Position numbers and translations under genes: made by a program
Source: Stomoxys calcitrans
Taxonomy: Eukaryota; Arthropoda; Insecta; Diptera; Muscidae
Length of the DNA stretch: 64,000 nt
Direction of reading: 5' to 3'
NCBI RefSeq assembly: GCF_963082655.1
Contig: NC_081552.1
Location: 55,082,286-55,146,285, forward strand
The notes under the pieces: generated by a model
Database searches by the model: none
Told to the model about the DNA's origin: nothing
Seen by the model: only the letters and a program-made list of their open reading frames with translations
Part shown: in pieces, positions 34,424-45,034 of the stretch
Numbering within the stretch: the first letter of the stretch is position 1
How the letters are laid out: each line of letters starts with the position of its first letter

Positions 34424-36395
34424 TTTCTTATAGGGCTCTTACTTACCAACCTTGATCGCTACATAAAAAATTTATTTTAGTTGTTGGATTTAATTATAAA
34501 TTAGAAGGCATTAATATCACAATTATTTTAATTTAAACAAACAGATTTTTTGCGGTAATGGATTTGTTTTCTGTTCACATGTATGGAGGGAGGTGGCTGG
34601 TTGGTTAGATGACACTGGGTAGAGGCTAGCATTGGGTTTATCATAAGGTGACAGAGATGGGGTGCAGCATTGGATTTGCAATACTCTCGTTGTAATTTTG
34701 TCAAGGGGTTTTTGTTTGTGTTTTTTTAAGGGGGTTTCTTTATATTAAATGCGTTTTTCTTAAGATTTTGGGTAATGGTGTCCATGTGAGTGTGTGTGGC
34801 TGGGGCCAGTTCTGGTATTTAAGTAGATTTCGAAATAATTTTGTACGTGCATTTAATTAAAATCCATTTGTTGTCTTTGCTCTTGTTGTTGTTGTTGGAG
34901 GTGATGTTGCGATCGTCTGCTGCTGCTGCTGATGCTAGTTTTGATGTTGCTGACTGTGATGCTGATGCCCATGCTGCTTCTGTATTTCTGCCATTGCAGT
35001 TTTATTTATTGTAGTTCTGTTGGGTCTGTGGAAAGTCTAGAATTTATAGTTGTCATTTGTTTTTAGCCTTTAGCCATGTAATTTTTGGGCAAATTTTTTT
35101 TTCGTTCTTGTTTTGCTTCTCCGCCACCTTCTTTTCTCCTTTCGGGTATGGTGACGACGATCTATCTTTCGTGATGGTAAACAAGAGGATTCGTATATTT
35201 GACTGTATATTGATGTCATTAAATAGAGGATAGGCTAGTTAGACTGGAAGAAGCGATTAAGTCAATATTTTTGAAAATAAGGGGACCGAAAATAAGATGA
35301 TTAAATTTAATTTTTGTTTAAAATGAAAATAAAATGTCAGTGCTGTTAAAAAAAAATCTAATATAAAATTCACCACCATAAGAGAGCACGCGAGGCAATA
35401 CTTGGAGTGTTTGAAGTTTAAAATATTTAAGCTTTGCAAACATTTAAATAGATGTATAGAGAATGGAATAGAGATAACTACCTAGGATACAGAAATGGAC
35501 GGAAGGAACACTAACACAAAGGCACATTGTAATCCAGAAGCCGAGCTCTCCACGACAACAGCAATTTTGAACCATATCACAGAAACTTAAACTAACAGAA
35601 AGCAAAGCTCATCGTGGAACGTGATTTAATTTAAGAGCTTGGGCTAGAGATGCATACGCAAGATGGTTCCAATGAAGGGATTAAGAAAATGACAAAAAGA
35701 GGCACATTCATGGGAGGGGGTCGAAAACTTGTAGCCTTCCTACGCCTATTTATGTTCGTGGTAAACTTTTGCATTTTAGTGAAATGCAAATGGACTTGTT
35801 CACTTTTGTCTATATGGCCATATTGCATTTTATATAACACGCTATATTTTGTGGACATTTGCATGTTGTTGTTGTTGTTGTCTTAAATCGAAATGTTACA
35901 TTCACATATTTTTTACAACTGAATTGAATGGACACATGCACATAGACATATTCAGTTTTTTTTTTTTGCTTGCATAGTTTCTGAAGGTATCTCTGGCCAT
36001 TAGTCATGCATGCACATGGGGGTCTGATATGCTGTAGACTCTGCTGGCCCAGTCTCGGAGACTTGTGCCTTCTTATTTCATACATACATATAGCTATACC
36101 ATAGTCCATGCATTTGTCTCATCCAAGTACTCTATATAATTTGGAAAACGACAAATATTTATGATAGTGTCTGCTTTAAAATAATAAGTACTTTGTTGTA
36201 AATAGAATTGGCAAAATTTTAAATTTTTTTTTAAATGTGCCCTCCTGCCGCCTGACATGCAAATAACTAGAACACATTTTTGATAACATTTTATGGCTCA
36301 TACAGAAACAAATTGGGATATGGAGATTTGTTAATGTTAAAAAGTTCTTGCCCGGCCGATCGTTAAAGCCCTTCCTTTCCGCTTTCCGCACAATT
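34424..36395. other. about 2 kb repeat-poor intergenic DNA
   Basis: The longest stretch without a recognised transposon. It has trinucleotide tracts (34885-34985, and GTTGTT near 35865). No convincing coding frame was found; frames at 35631-36391 lie opposite one another and show no domain. It may belong to an intron or UTR of a host gene beyond what can be seen. Confidence 0.4.
34885..34985. repeat. GTT/GCT trinucleotide-rich tract
   Basis: GTTGTTGTTGTT and GCTGCTGCTGCTGATGCT. The minus strand would read Gln/His-rich peptides but is broken by a stop, so a coding opa-type repeat is not supported. Confidence 0.5.
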
Positions 36396-36975
36396 CGTAT
36401 TCTGGCGAGAACATCAGAAAAAATTTTCAGCGGTGATTATCCCCTTCTGTTGTTGGCGACATTTATGAGGTACTATACCGGGTTCACACTTCTCTCCAAA
36501 GAGATGTGGCAATGCGCCCGCCGTTCGGACTAGGCTATAAAAAGGAGGCCCCTTATCTTGAGCTTAAAATTTGAATCGGATGCGCACAGTGATATGTGAG
36601 ATGTTTGCCCCAGTTCCTTAGTGGAATGTTCCTGGGCAAAATTTGCAATGCTGGCGACATTTTTGAGGTACTATGCCATGTTCAAACTTCTCTCCAAAGA
36701 GGTGTCGCATTGCTGCACGACGTTAGGACTCGGCTTTAAAAATGGTATCCCTTATCATTGAGCCTAAAATTTGAATCGGACAGCGCTCAGTAATATGCGA
36801 GAAGTTTGCCCCAAAGAGGTGTCGCGATGCTGCACGAGTTTGGACTCGGCTATAAAAATGAGGCCCTTATCATTGAGCTTAAAATTTGAATCGGACAGCG
36901 CTCAGTGATACGCGAGAAGTTTGTCCCAGTTCCTCAGTGGAATGTTCATGGGCAAATTTACATTTGCATACTGTC
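36396..36975 (+). mobile_element. tRNA-derived SINE bodies in partial tandem array
   Basis: Starts inside the head-to-body linker (CTGGCGAGAACATCAGAAAA, TTTTCAGCGGTGATTATCCC). It then shows the body three times: CCAAAGAG landmarks near 36498, 36696 and 36813, that is 198 and 117 bp apart. The third unit joins the second at CCCCAAAGAGG, which looks like a microhomology deletion. The tail GGGCAAATTTACATTTGC ends the array. Confidence 0.7.
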
Positions 36976-36984
36976 ATGTCAGTC

Positions 36985-37159
36985 TCAAACTCCTGCAGAA
37001 GGGATAACCTCAGTCACTTTTGGTGACGTAGTTCATACTAATCAGAATGGTGCACCAAGTTATTCAACCGTCAATGTACCATATACGAAGCTACAATCGC
37101 AAAGCCATATCGTCTACGAGTCCCAACAGAATCTCTACACTGACGCTGAAGAATTTTGA
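36985..37159 (+). CDS. possible terminal exon, unknown protein
   Basis: A stop-terminated frame of about 57 codons reads SQTPAEGITSVTFGDVV and later VPYTKLQSQSHIVYESQQNL, ending DAEEF. It follows CATGTCAG, an acceptable 3' splice site, right after a SINE tail. Composition and codon use look more like a real protein than the surrounding repeat frames. An upstream in-frame ATG (36905) lies in the SINE and is unlikely to be the start. It could equally be a fragment of an unrecognised element. No domain is recognised. Confidence 0.25.
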
Positions 37160-37256
37160 TGTTAGGTTATTTTAAAATGCATCGATGCACCTAAGCCAAT
37201 GATCGACTTGTTGTGCGTTCCAAATACTGAAAAAGCAGGTAAGGGTTGGGCTGAAT

Positions 37257-38040
37257 AAGTAAAAGCGTGTTAAGTCCGGCCGAGCCGAATCTTGGGACCC
37301 CACCACCATGGATTCTGCTAAAAACTAATACATAATAAAATTAGTTGAGGGGCATAATTTTATTCTGTATTTCAAACTTTTGTCAAACCAGAAAAAATTA
37401 AAGCTCCTAGGAATGGAACAAGGATAATCGAGAGACCTTTTTATATTGGAGCTATACCAAGTTATAGACCGATTTGGACCGTACTTGGCACAGTTGTTGG
37501 AAGTCATAACAAAACACAATGTGCAAAATTTTAGCTAAGTCGGACAAAAATTGCGGCTTCCAGGGGCTAAAGATGTCAAATCGGGAGATCGTTTTATATG
37601 GGAGCTGTATCAGTTTATAAACCGATTCGAGCCGTACTTAGCATAGTTGTTGGAAGTCTTAAAAGAACACTACCAGCACAATTTCAGCCAAATCGGACAA
37701 AAATTGCGGCTTATAAGGGCTAAAGAAGTCAAATCGGGAGATCGGTTTATATGGAAACCATATCAGGCTTTAGGCCGATGTGGATCGTACTTGGCACAGT
37801 TCTTGGAAGTCATAACAGAACACTGCGTGCAAAATTTCAGCCAACGACCTACATAAATATTAAGTATCTGTGCAAAATTTCTACGCGTTCGCTAGCTCTA
37901 CAAACGCGTAGAGCTAGCGACATTCGTAGAGAATGTCGAGACGATCAAGAATATATATACTTTATGGGGTCATAGACGAATATTTACAAACGGAATGCCT
38001 ATATTAGTGTACCCTCTTCCTATGGTGGTGGGTATAAAAA
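37257..38040 (+). mobile_element. 153-unit repeat, subfamily II
   Basis: Starts AAGTAAAAGCGTGTTAAG with a mutated hairpin (TCCGGCCGAGCCGAA), then CACCACCATGG. Unit landmarks at 37451, 37604 and 37757 are 153 bp apart. The microsatellite is replaced by an inverted repeat at about 37897-37926. It ends CCTATGGTGGTGGGTATAAA. Confidence 0.8.
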
Positions 38041-38084
38041 TCGAAGCGTTTATAATTGAGGCTTGTGACCTCTAAATACTTAAA

Positions 38085-39040
38085 AACAAGTAAAAAGACA
38101 TAAAGTTCGGCCGGGCCGAACTTTGGATAACCACCACCAAGGATATAATAACCATCCTATTTTATAGTATATTTTATTCAAGTCCCGATAATTGATATAC
38201 ACGTAACAGTTTCAGCGAAATCAGGCAAGAAATCTGCTTTTTATGGGATTGAGACCCAAAATTACAAGATCGGTCTTTATGACAGTTATACCTGTAAAGT
38301 CTGATCTGATTCATATTTGGGTAGGATGTCGGGAGGCTAAAACAACTCACTATTTTAAATTTCAGCGAAATCGGGTTATAAATGCAGCTTTTATGGACGT
38401 CAGATCCTTAAACGACAGAATGGTCTATATGACAATTATATCTCAATATCAAATTTTGGGCGAACGACTGGAGTCTTAAGACTGCTAAGCTTTTGTGCGT
38501 TCCAGACCCTTAATCGGCAGATTGGTGTATATGGCAGCTATATTTAAATATAGTCCGATCTGAACCATATTTAAGTCGGATGTCGCGAGGGTTAAAACAA
38601 CTCACTGTATCAAATTTCAGCGAAATTGGGTAATAAATAAAGCTTTTATGGGCTTCAACCCCTTTATCGGCAGATCGGTCTATATGGCAGCTATATCTAA
38701 ATATAGTCCGATCTGAACCATATTTGGGTCGGATGTCGAGAGGCCTAAAACTTTAAATTTCAGCGAAATCGGATAAAAAATAAAGCTTCTATGGGCTTCA
38801 GGCCCTTTATGAAAGATCGGTATATATAGCAGCTATACCCAAATATGGTCTGATTTCGCCCGTTCATGAACTTAGCCAGCGTGCATCAAAAAGACGTACC
38901 TGTGCCAAATTTCAGCTCAATATCTCAGTTTGTGAAGGCTGTAGAGTGATTAAAACAGACGGACGGACAGACACACCGACGTCGTTAAATCGTCTTTGAA
39001 TTTCATAACGATCCGATATACACATTCTTTGTAGGGTCGG
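38085..39040 (+). mobile_element. 153-unit repeat, subfamily III
   Basis: Starts AACAAGTAAAAAGAC with hairpin TTCGGCCGGGCCGAA, then GATAACCACCACC. Unit landmarks at 38537 and 38690 are 153 bp apart; other intervals are shortened. A GACGGACGGACAGAC tract lies near 38960. The GGTGGTGGGTATA end is missing. Confidence 0.75.
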
Positions 39041-39175
39041 GCCCTTACTCCGCTATGGCGCGCCGTCTGTGACCCAGACGTCCCACAGCGGTGTCAAAAC
39101 AAAAAACACGGTTTATGAGTTAAAGGACTTACAATTTTTTTTGGGATTACTTGTGAACCGATTGAAATTCTTTGT

Positions 39176-39485
39176 ACACCATTGGAAAGGTTATTGTTAC
39201 CTTTCCTAGTATTAAACAAGTAAAAGCGTGCTATGTTCAGCCAGGCCGAATCTTGGGAACCCACCACCATGGATTCTGCTAAAATGTATGCAAAGTAAAT
39301 TTAGTTGAAGGGCATAATTGTATTCTACATACACCATTGGAAAGGTTATTGTTACCTTTCCTAGTATTAAACAAGTAAAAGCGTGCTATGTTCAGCCAGG
39401 CCGAATCTTGGGAACCCACCACCATGGATTCTGCTAAAATGTATGCAAAGTAAATTTAGTTGAAGGGCATAATTGTATTCTACAT
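39176..39485 (+). repeat. exact tandem duplication, 155-bp period
   Basis: ACACCATTGGAAAGGTTATT at 39176 recurs at 39331, and the following sequence through CATAATTGTATTCTACATAC is identical in both as read. The unit includes 45 bp of flank and the hairpin start of a subfamily II repeat, so it duplicates an element boundary. Confidence 0.85.
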
Positions 39486-39605
39486 ACCAAACTTCTGTCA
39501 ATTCGGTAGAACGGTTTATATGGGAGCTGTATCAGGCTATAGACAGATTTGATAGCCAAGAAGTCAAATCGGGAGATCGGTTTATATATATCGGTTTAAA
39601 ATAGA
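39218..39605 (+). mobile_element. 153-unit repeat, subfamily II, truncated (start duplicated)
   Basis: AACAAGTAAAAGCGTGCTAT with a degraded hairpin (TTCAGCCAGGCCGAA), then CACCACCATGG, appears twice because of the 155-bp duplication. One partial unit follows to about 39600, where a subfamily IV element starts. Confidence 0.7.
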
Positions 39606-40099
39606 AACCAGTAAGGAAAGGCAAAAGTGGGCGGTGCCGACTGTATAATATCCTACACATACCCAATAAGTACAAAGTAAAATAGGAGCTATATCTAATT
39701 CTGAACCAATTTTTATGGACCTCGGTGGATGTTTTCATTTGTGTTATTAAACAATCCGTATCAAATTTCGAACAAATATCAAACTGTAATAACTACGGTT
39801 GACAAAAGACACCATTATTAGCCAAAATCTGACGAACATATATATGGGAGCTATATCTAAATCTGAATCGATTCGAATCGACCAAACTTCTCAGATATTG
39901 TAACCTTTGAGGAAAGCGTTGTGCAAATTTGTCAATAAATGCGATTGCAATGGCTTTAGAAGTGTAAATCGGGCGATATACATATATGACAGCTATTTCT
40001 AAATCTGAGCCGATTTCTATGAAAGTAATGTCGAGAGTCAAGAGAAAATCCTTCCGGCCAAATTTCGATAAAATCGGCCAAAAATAACAATTTTATTGC

Positions 40100-40345
40100 A
40101 TTATTACTGCTAATGACACCTGTTTGAGGAGAAGTTTTTGCGTGGCATAGTGACTCACAAATGTCGCTAGCATTAGGAGGGGATGACCACCACTGAAAAC
40201 TTTATGATGGTCACGCCAGGATTCAAACCCAGGCGTTCAGCGTCATAGGCGGACATGGTAACCTCAGCGCTACGGTGGCCTCCAATTTGCCCCTGTTCCT
40301 TAATGGAATGTTTATGGGCAAATTTTCATTTGCATTACTGCAAAA
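40100..40345. mobile_element. tRNA-derived SINE, head and tail in opposite orientations
   Basis: 40119-40287 is the head on the minus strand: A-box complement at 40259-40272, B-box complement GGATTCAAACCC at 40219-40230, and the linker. Immediately after, 40287-40342 is the tail on the plus strand (TTGCCCCTGTTCCTTAATGG, GGGCAAATTTTCATTTG). An inversion or two insertions is needed to explain this. Confidence 0.65.
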
Positions 40346-40383
40346 TCGGACGAACAAATATATAGGAGCTATATCCAAATCTG

Positions 40384-41262
40384 ATTTTTATACCCTCCAC
40401 CATAGGATGGGGGGTGTACTAATTTCGTCATTCTGTTTGTAACTACTCGAAATATTCGTCTGAGACCCCATAAAGTATATAAATATTCTTGATCGTTTCA
40501 ACATTTTATGTCGATCTAGCCATGTCCGTCCGTCCGTCTGTCTAGCCGCTTGAAATTTTGCACAAATACTTCTTATTAGTGTAGGTCGGTTGGTATTGGA
40601 AATGGGCCATATCGGTCCATGTTTTGATATAGCTGCCATATAAACCGATCTTGGGTCTTGATTTCTTGAGCCTCTAGAGTGCGCAATTCTTATCCGATTG
40701 AAATGAAATTTCGCACGACGTGTTTTGTTATGATATCCAACAACTGTGCCATGTATGGTTCAAATCGGTCCATAACCTGATATAGCTGTTATATAAACCG
40801 ATCTTGGGTCTTGACTTCTTGAGCCTCTAGCGTGCGCAATTCTTATCCGATTGGAATGAAATTTTGCACGACGTGTTTTGTTACGATATCCAACAACTAT
40901 GCCAAGTATGGTTCAAATCGGTTAATAACCTGACATAGCTGTCATATAAACCGATCTTGGGTCTTGACTTCTATAGCCCGATACAGCTCCCATATAAATC
41001 GATCTCTCTATTTTAATTCTTGAGCCCCCAAAGGGTGCAATTCTTATTCCAATTGGCTGACATTTTACACAGGTCTCCAACATATAATTTAATTGTGGTC
41101 CAAACCGGACCATATCTTGATATCGCTCTAATAGCAGAGCAAATCTTTTCTTATATCCTTTTTTGCCTAAGAAGAGATGCCGGGAAAAGAACTCGACAAA
41201 TGCGATCCATGGTTGAGGCTATATAAGATTCGGCCCGGCCGAACTTAGCACGCTTTCACTTG
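40384..41262 (-). mobile_element. 153-unit repeat, subfamily I, nested in subfamily IV
   Basis: From TTTTTATACCCTCCACCATA through the TTCTTGATCGTTTCAACATT core, a shortened GTCC tract and units, to hairpin TTCGGCCCGGCCGAA near 41230 and CTTAGCACGC. Flanks AAATCTGA and TTTCCAATTTCAATAGG belong to the subfamily IV host element. Confidence 0.85.
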
Positions 41263-41539
41263 TTTCCAATTTCAATAGGCTTCGTCTCTACGCCAAAAAA
41301 AAGTATGTGCCAAGTTTGAAGACGGTCGGATGAAAATTGCAACCTGTAGTTTGTACACAAATTAACATGGGCAGACGGACATAGCTAAGTCGAATCAGAA
41401 AGTGATTCTGAGTCGACCGGTATACTTATCAATAGGTCTATCTCTCTTCCTTCTGGGTGTTGCTAACAAATGCATTAAGTTGTTACAATACCCTGTACCA
41501 CAGTGGTAGCGTAGGGTATAGAAACAAATTACACCTACC

Positions 41540-41960
41540 GTAAGAAAAAAAAAAGGTATGGAAGAAAAAATAATGTAACATCATTTGCAAAAAATATTAT
41601 TGCAGCAACTTTTTGTAACACTCGTATAATTTTGTAACCTTTCCAACGGTGTACAAACATTTTCAATCGGTACACAAGTCGTCCCACAATTTCAAAAATA
41701 GCGACATACCTTGACTAAAATTAAAAAAAATAATGTTTGGCTAGCAATTCAAATTTTGGCATGCTTGAGGTGACCAACTTTCAAGCCCCATTGATCAGCC
41801 TCTGGACTCACTAGGGTCCACTAATTTAGAATACTTATTGGGAATTACCTCAACATTGGCTATGATCAGTTTCGTGCGCATATCTCTATCCGTCCAAAAG
41901 TTTCAGAATTATTTCCAAGATTTTTCGGTTTGGCAACGCTGTGCGTCCTGACAGTAAGAT
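41540..41960. repeat. diverged relative of the foldback arm
   Basis: GAGGTGACCAACTTTCAAGC, the neighbouring CCACTAATTT region and CATATCTCTATCCG parallel the order in 7300-7400. Similarity is weak outside these blocks. Confidence 0.4.
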
Positions 41961-42300
41961 AGCCCTGATGGTCATCTTAGATGAGGTTGAAAAGAGGGTG
42001 CGGATATTAATCCGCCCCATGACGATATGGACATTCACCTTAGCGAGTAATCTGCTGCTCGTTGTTCGTTCTGCATACTAAAAAAACAAGCGGAAATCAT
42101 TGCAATTTAAGAAGTGGTGGGCTAAGATATAATATCATAACGACGATTGGCATAAACATCTTCTCAGACAGCCAGAGGCCCCATTAAAACATATTTCTAA
42201 ATTCAAAAGCCGCTATCGACTATCGCAGATCTCTCAACGAGATGTTTGAACAGTTCAAAATTCACCTGTTCTGGGTGCCGGGCGACAGAGCACAAGTGAT
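41961..42300 (+). pseudogene. RNase H domain relic of a non-LTR retrotransposon
   Basis: Around 42150-42290 the reading gives INIFSDSQ, then NSKAAIDYRRSLNEM and FKIHLFWVPGDR. The order FSDSQ and WVPG is typical of the retroelement RNase H active site; the usual WVPGH histidine has become aspartate and a stop interrupts the middle. No neighbouring RT was found, so it is an isolated scrap. Confidence 0.55.
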
Positions 42301-42659
42301 TTCGCGATTTTGGTGCCAAATTTAGTTAAATAGTTTAAAAAGATATTAAATTTTATAGGCTTGAACAGTGTTTAGTGTTAATATAAAAATATTTACATTA
42401 TCTTAAAGGTGATGTAAAAGATGACCTATCAAAGTAATGAACTTTATGATTTATGAGCAAATAAGGCCATATTATAAAAGCTCTACTAGCAGACGAAGAA
42501 TGAACCTTTCTAAAATATTTTTAATGCGATTTGTATGGCTAGTAAAAGCTTTAATTGAAGCTCAAAACATCTCATGAATCGATTGTGTACATCACATTAA
42601 ATTATCGTTTAAGGTTCGTTAATATTACGATATACATTTAAAATATCTTAACATCGATT
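42301..42659. other. intergenic, nothing recognised
   Basis: AT-rich DNA before the 180-bp array; it may include older, unrecognisable units of it. Confidence 0.35.
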
Positions 42660-43999
42660 TAGAGTTTTAGTACCTTGGTCCCGTGAGGTTCCTGACAAAC
42701 TGTACACCAAAATGTCGGCTGAGATCTACAGATTACAACTAAAAACAATTCAGCTGCAAAAACTTGCGGATGAATGTGAGGCATCATTTACACTAAGTCA
42801 ACCTCTATGTTGACTATTTTGAGTAGTTCTATGGGCTACATACATATAAAGTTATAGTACTATGCGTTAAATATAAAGATCAAGTTCCTTGTATAGTGGA
42901 TTTACATGACAAGCTATACAAAAATATTGGTAAAGGTCTCAAAAAACGCTTAAATAGATGTAAGCAGAAGTTTGCAGATGAGTGTGTGGCATCTTTTATA
43001 TTAAGTGGACACAATATGTATGTAGAATTTTAGTACATTGTCCCCGCGAGGTTCCTGACAAAATATACACCAAAATGTAGGTTGCGATCTACAGATTACA
43101 ACTAAAACTTTCAACTACAGAAACTTGCAGATACATAAGTGGCGCTATTTGTAGTTTTTTATGCCCTCTACCATAAGATTGCGGTATACTAATTTCGTCA
43201 TTCTGTTTGTAACACTTCGAAACATGCGTCTAAGATCCCATAAAATATATATATGCTTGATCGTCATGACATCTTGAGTCGATCTAGCCATGTCCGTCTG
43301 TCGAAAGCACGCTAACTTCCAAGACACACTTTGCCAAATTCGGATATCGGTATATATAGCAGCTATAGATAACTAAAATCCAATTTTATGAGATCAGAAG
43401 GTCAGGTTTATATACATAGAATACGAAATCATCAAAAATTGTTTGGAAAAAGTTTTTATACCCAAGATATCTGCAAAATTTAAAATACCCAGCTTTTGGG
43501 TATATAAATTCCCGGGTATTTACCCAGTTTACCGGGTAAATACCTTTTGGGTATTTACCCATCGCCCATCTCTACCGATTAGGCTTCTTTAGCTTCTAAA
43601 GAGCGCAATTCTTATCCGATTTGACCGAAATGTTGCACATATCTTTTGTCCATATAAACCGATCTCCCAATTTGAATTTCTGAGCATCCAGGGGGCGCAA
43701 TTATTACTCGATTTGCCTGAAATTTCGGAGGTGATGTTTTTCTATGACTTCTAACAGCCATGACAAGTACGATCCATATCGTTCAATAACTTTATATGGC
43801 CCGTACAGATCATGCAAAGAACTTGACAAATGCAATCCATGGCGGTGGATATATAGGATTCGGCCCGGCCGAACTTAGCATGTTTTCACTTGTTCAATTT
43901 CATGTAGGGTTTTAGTACCAAAATATCGGTAAGGATCTGAAAAACCCAACTTAATAGAATTCAACTGCAAAAACTTGCAGATAAATGTGTGACATCATA
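42660..43999 (+). repeat. array of about 180-bp units, interrupted
   Basis: Units share TTTTAGTAC, GAGGTTCCTGACAAA, TACACCAAAATGT, GATCTACAGATTACAACTA and AAACTTGCAGAT. Landmarks at 42665 and 43028 are 363 bp apart with a diverged unit near 42853 between them. A further unit starts near 43910, after a subfamily I repeat at 43156-43895. The array ends at the MITE at 44000. Confidence 0.6.
43156..43895 (-). mobile_element. 153-unit repeat, subfamily I, deleted copy within the 180-bp array
   Basis: Starts TTTTTTATGCCCTCTACCAT, has the TATATATGCTTGATCGTCAT core, loses most units around a GGGTATTTACCC-rich patch (43500-43560), and ends at hairpin TTCGGCCCGGCCGAA near 43860 and ACTTGTT. Confidence 0.75.
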
Positions 44000-44233
44000 T
44001 TGGGTTGCCCAAAAAGTAATTGCGGATTTTTAAAATAAAGTAAATGCATTTTTAATAAAACTTAGAATGAACTTTAATTAAATATACTTTTTTTACACTT
44101 TTTTCTAAAGCAAGCTAAAAGTAACAGCTGAGAACTGGCAGAAGAAAGAATGCAACTACAGAGTCACAAGCTGTGAAAAAATTTGTCAACTCCGACTATA
44201 TGAAAAATCCGCAATTACTTTTTGGGCAACCCA
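44000..44233 (-). mobile_element. TA-flanked MITE, copy 1
   Basis: Ends TTGGGTTGCCCAAAAAGTAA and its complement, about 30 bp of terminal inverted repeat, flanked by TA at 43998-43999 and 44234-44235. Length 234 bp, no coding frame. TA target and length suggest a non-autonomous Tc1/mariner-type element. Inverted relative to copies 2 and 3. Confidence 0.85.
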
Positions 44234-44904
44234 TATATAGTTGGTACTTTAAGATGGAAGCGAAATATAAAACTGTGAACATTTACACTTTGCCGAACTT
44301 TTAATTGAATTATAAAATGATATACATTAAGTTATTAAGTAATTTATTTTTTATATATAGAAACCGACTTTCGACAAGCTGAAAATTGGCTTGTTAATGC
44401 ATTTTTTTTTTTGAAGACAGAATCGCAATGTATTTTTTAAAAGATAAAATGCTTGTGATTATTTTAAACGAAAAGTCATTAAAGCCAAAATCTTCATGGA
44501 ATTTTCTTGCTAAAAAAAAAAATTTATACAAATTTTTCCGATAGACTTAATTCTTAATTCGATCGATTTCAATTAAGTTCGAAGAAGAAATTAGCGACTC
44601 ATTTAAACAGAATGAAGATGGTTGTTCGTAAAAATTGGTCAACATTTATTTTTTAAACTATATCGTTAAAAAATTGTAGTTGCTTAATATCTTCAATTTG
44701 TTTGCGCACAATTGTATGGAAGGAAAAGTCAGTTAAAACCAATAGACCGACACAAACAATAACCTGTTGAAATCATAAAACTAGTTTAAGAGCAAAAATG
44801 AGCGCAAAATTCGCCGAAACTTTCACAATAAAACGAAGATATTCCAAAAGACAACCACACTTTGAAGGCTTTGAAAGATTAACCTATCGGCCTATAAATA
44901 GTCA
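44234..44904. other. intergenic, nothing recognised
   Basis: AT-rich DNA, no frame or repeat match recognised inside the window. Confidence 0.4.
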
Positions 44905-45030
44905 ATCAGTAGAAAATTCAGCTCTGACTTTATGACCAAATGTCACTGCCGATGTCACCGCCGATGGCAACCAATAGCGACCACGATTTTCAAAAAAAAA
45001 AAAAATGTGATGTATCTTTCCAATTTCACA
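44905..45030 (-). repeat. interspersed repeat C, copy 2
   Basis: Inverted relative to 26236-26345: AAATTCAGCTCTGACTTTAT, a CCGATGTCACCGCCGATG block, an A-run, then GTATCTTTCCAATTTCACA. Confidence 0.6.
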
Positions 45031-45034
45031 ATTT

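Larger units (their letters stand above)
39607..41522 (+). mobile_element. subfamily IV repeat split by a SINE and a subfamily I repeat
   Basis: Left part 39607-40099 (GTGGGCGGTGCCGACT, then ATCCTACAC and GGAGCTATATCTAA units). Middle part about 40345-40383. Right part 41263-41522 (CAATTTCAATAGGCTTCGTC, the GGCAGACGGACATAGCTAAG core, and GTGGTAGCGTAGGGTATA end). Order and orientation are those of 13503-14378, so the two intervening blocks are insertions. Confidence 0.65.

Noticed and set aside
34885..34985. Polyglutamine-coding exon on the minus strand
   Set aside because: The frame is broken by a stop and no splice or start context is visible; it is best read as a trinucleotide-rich tract.
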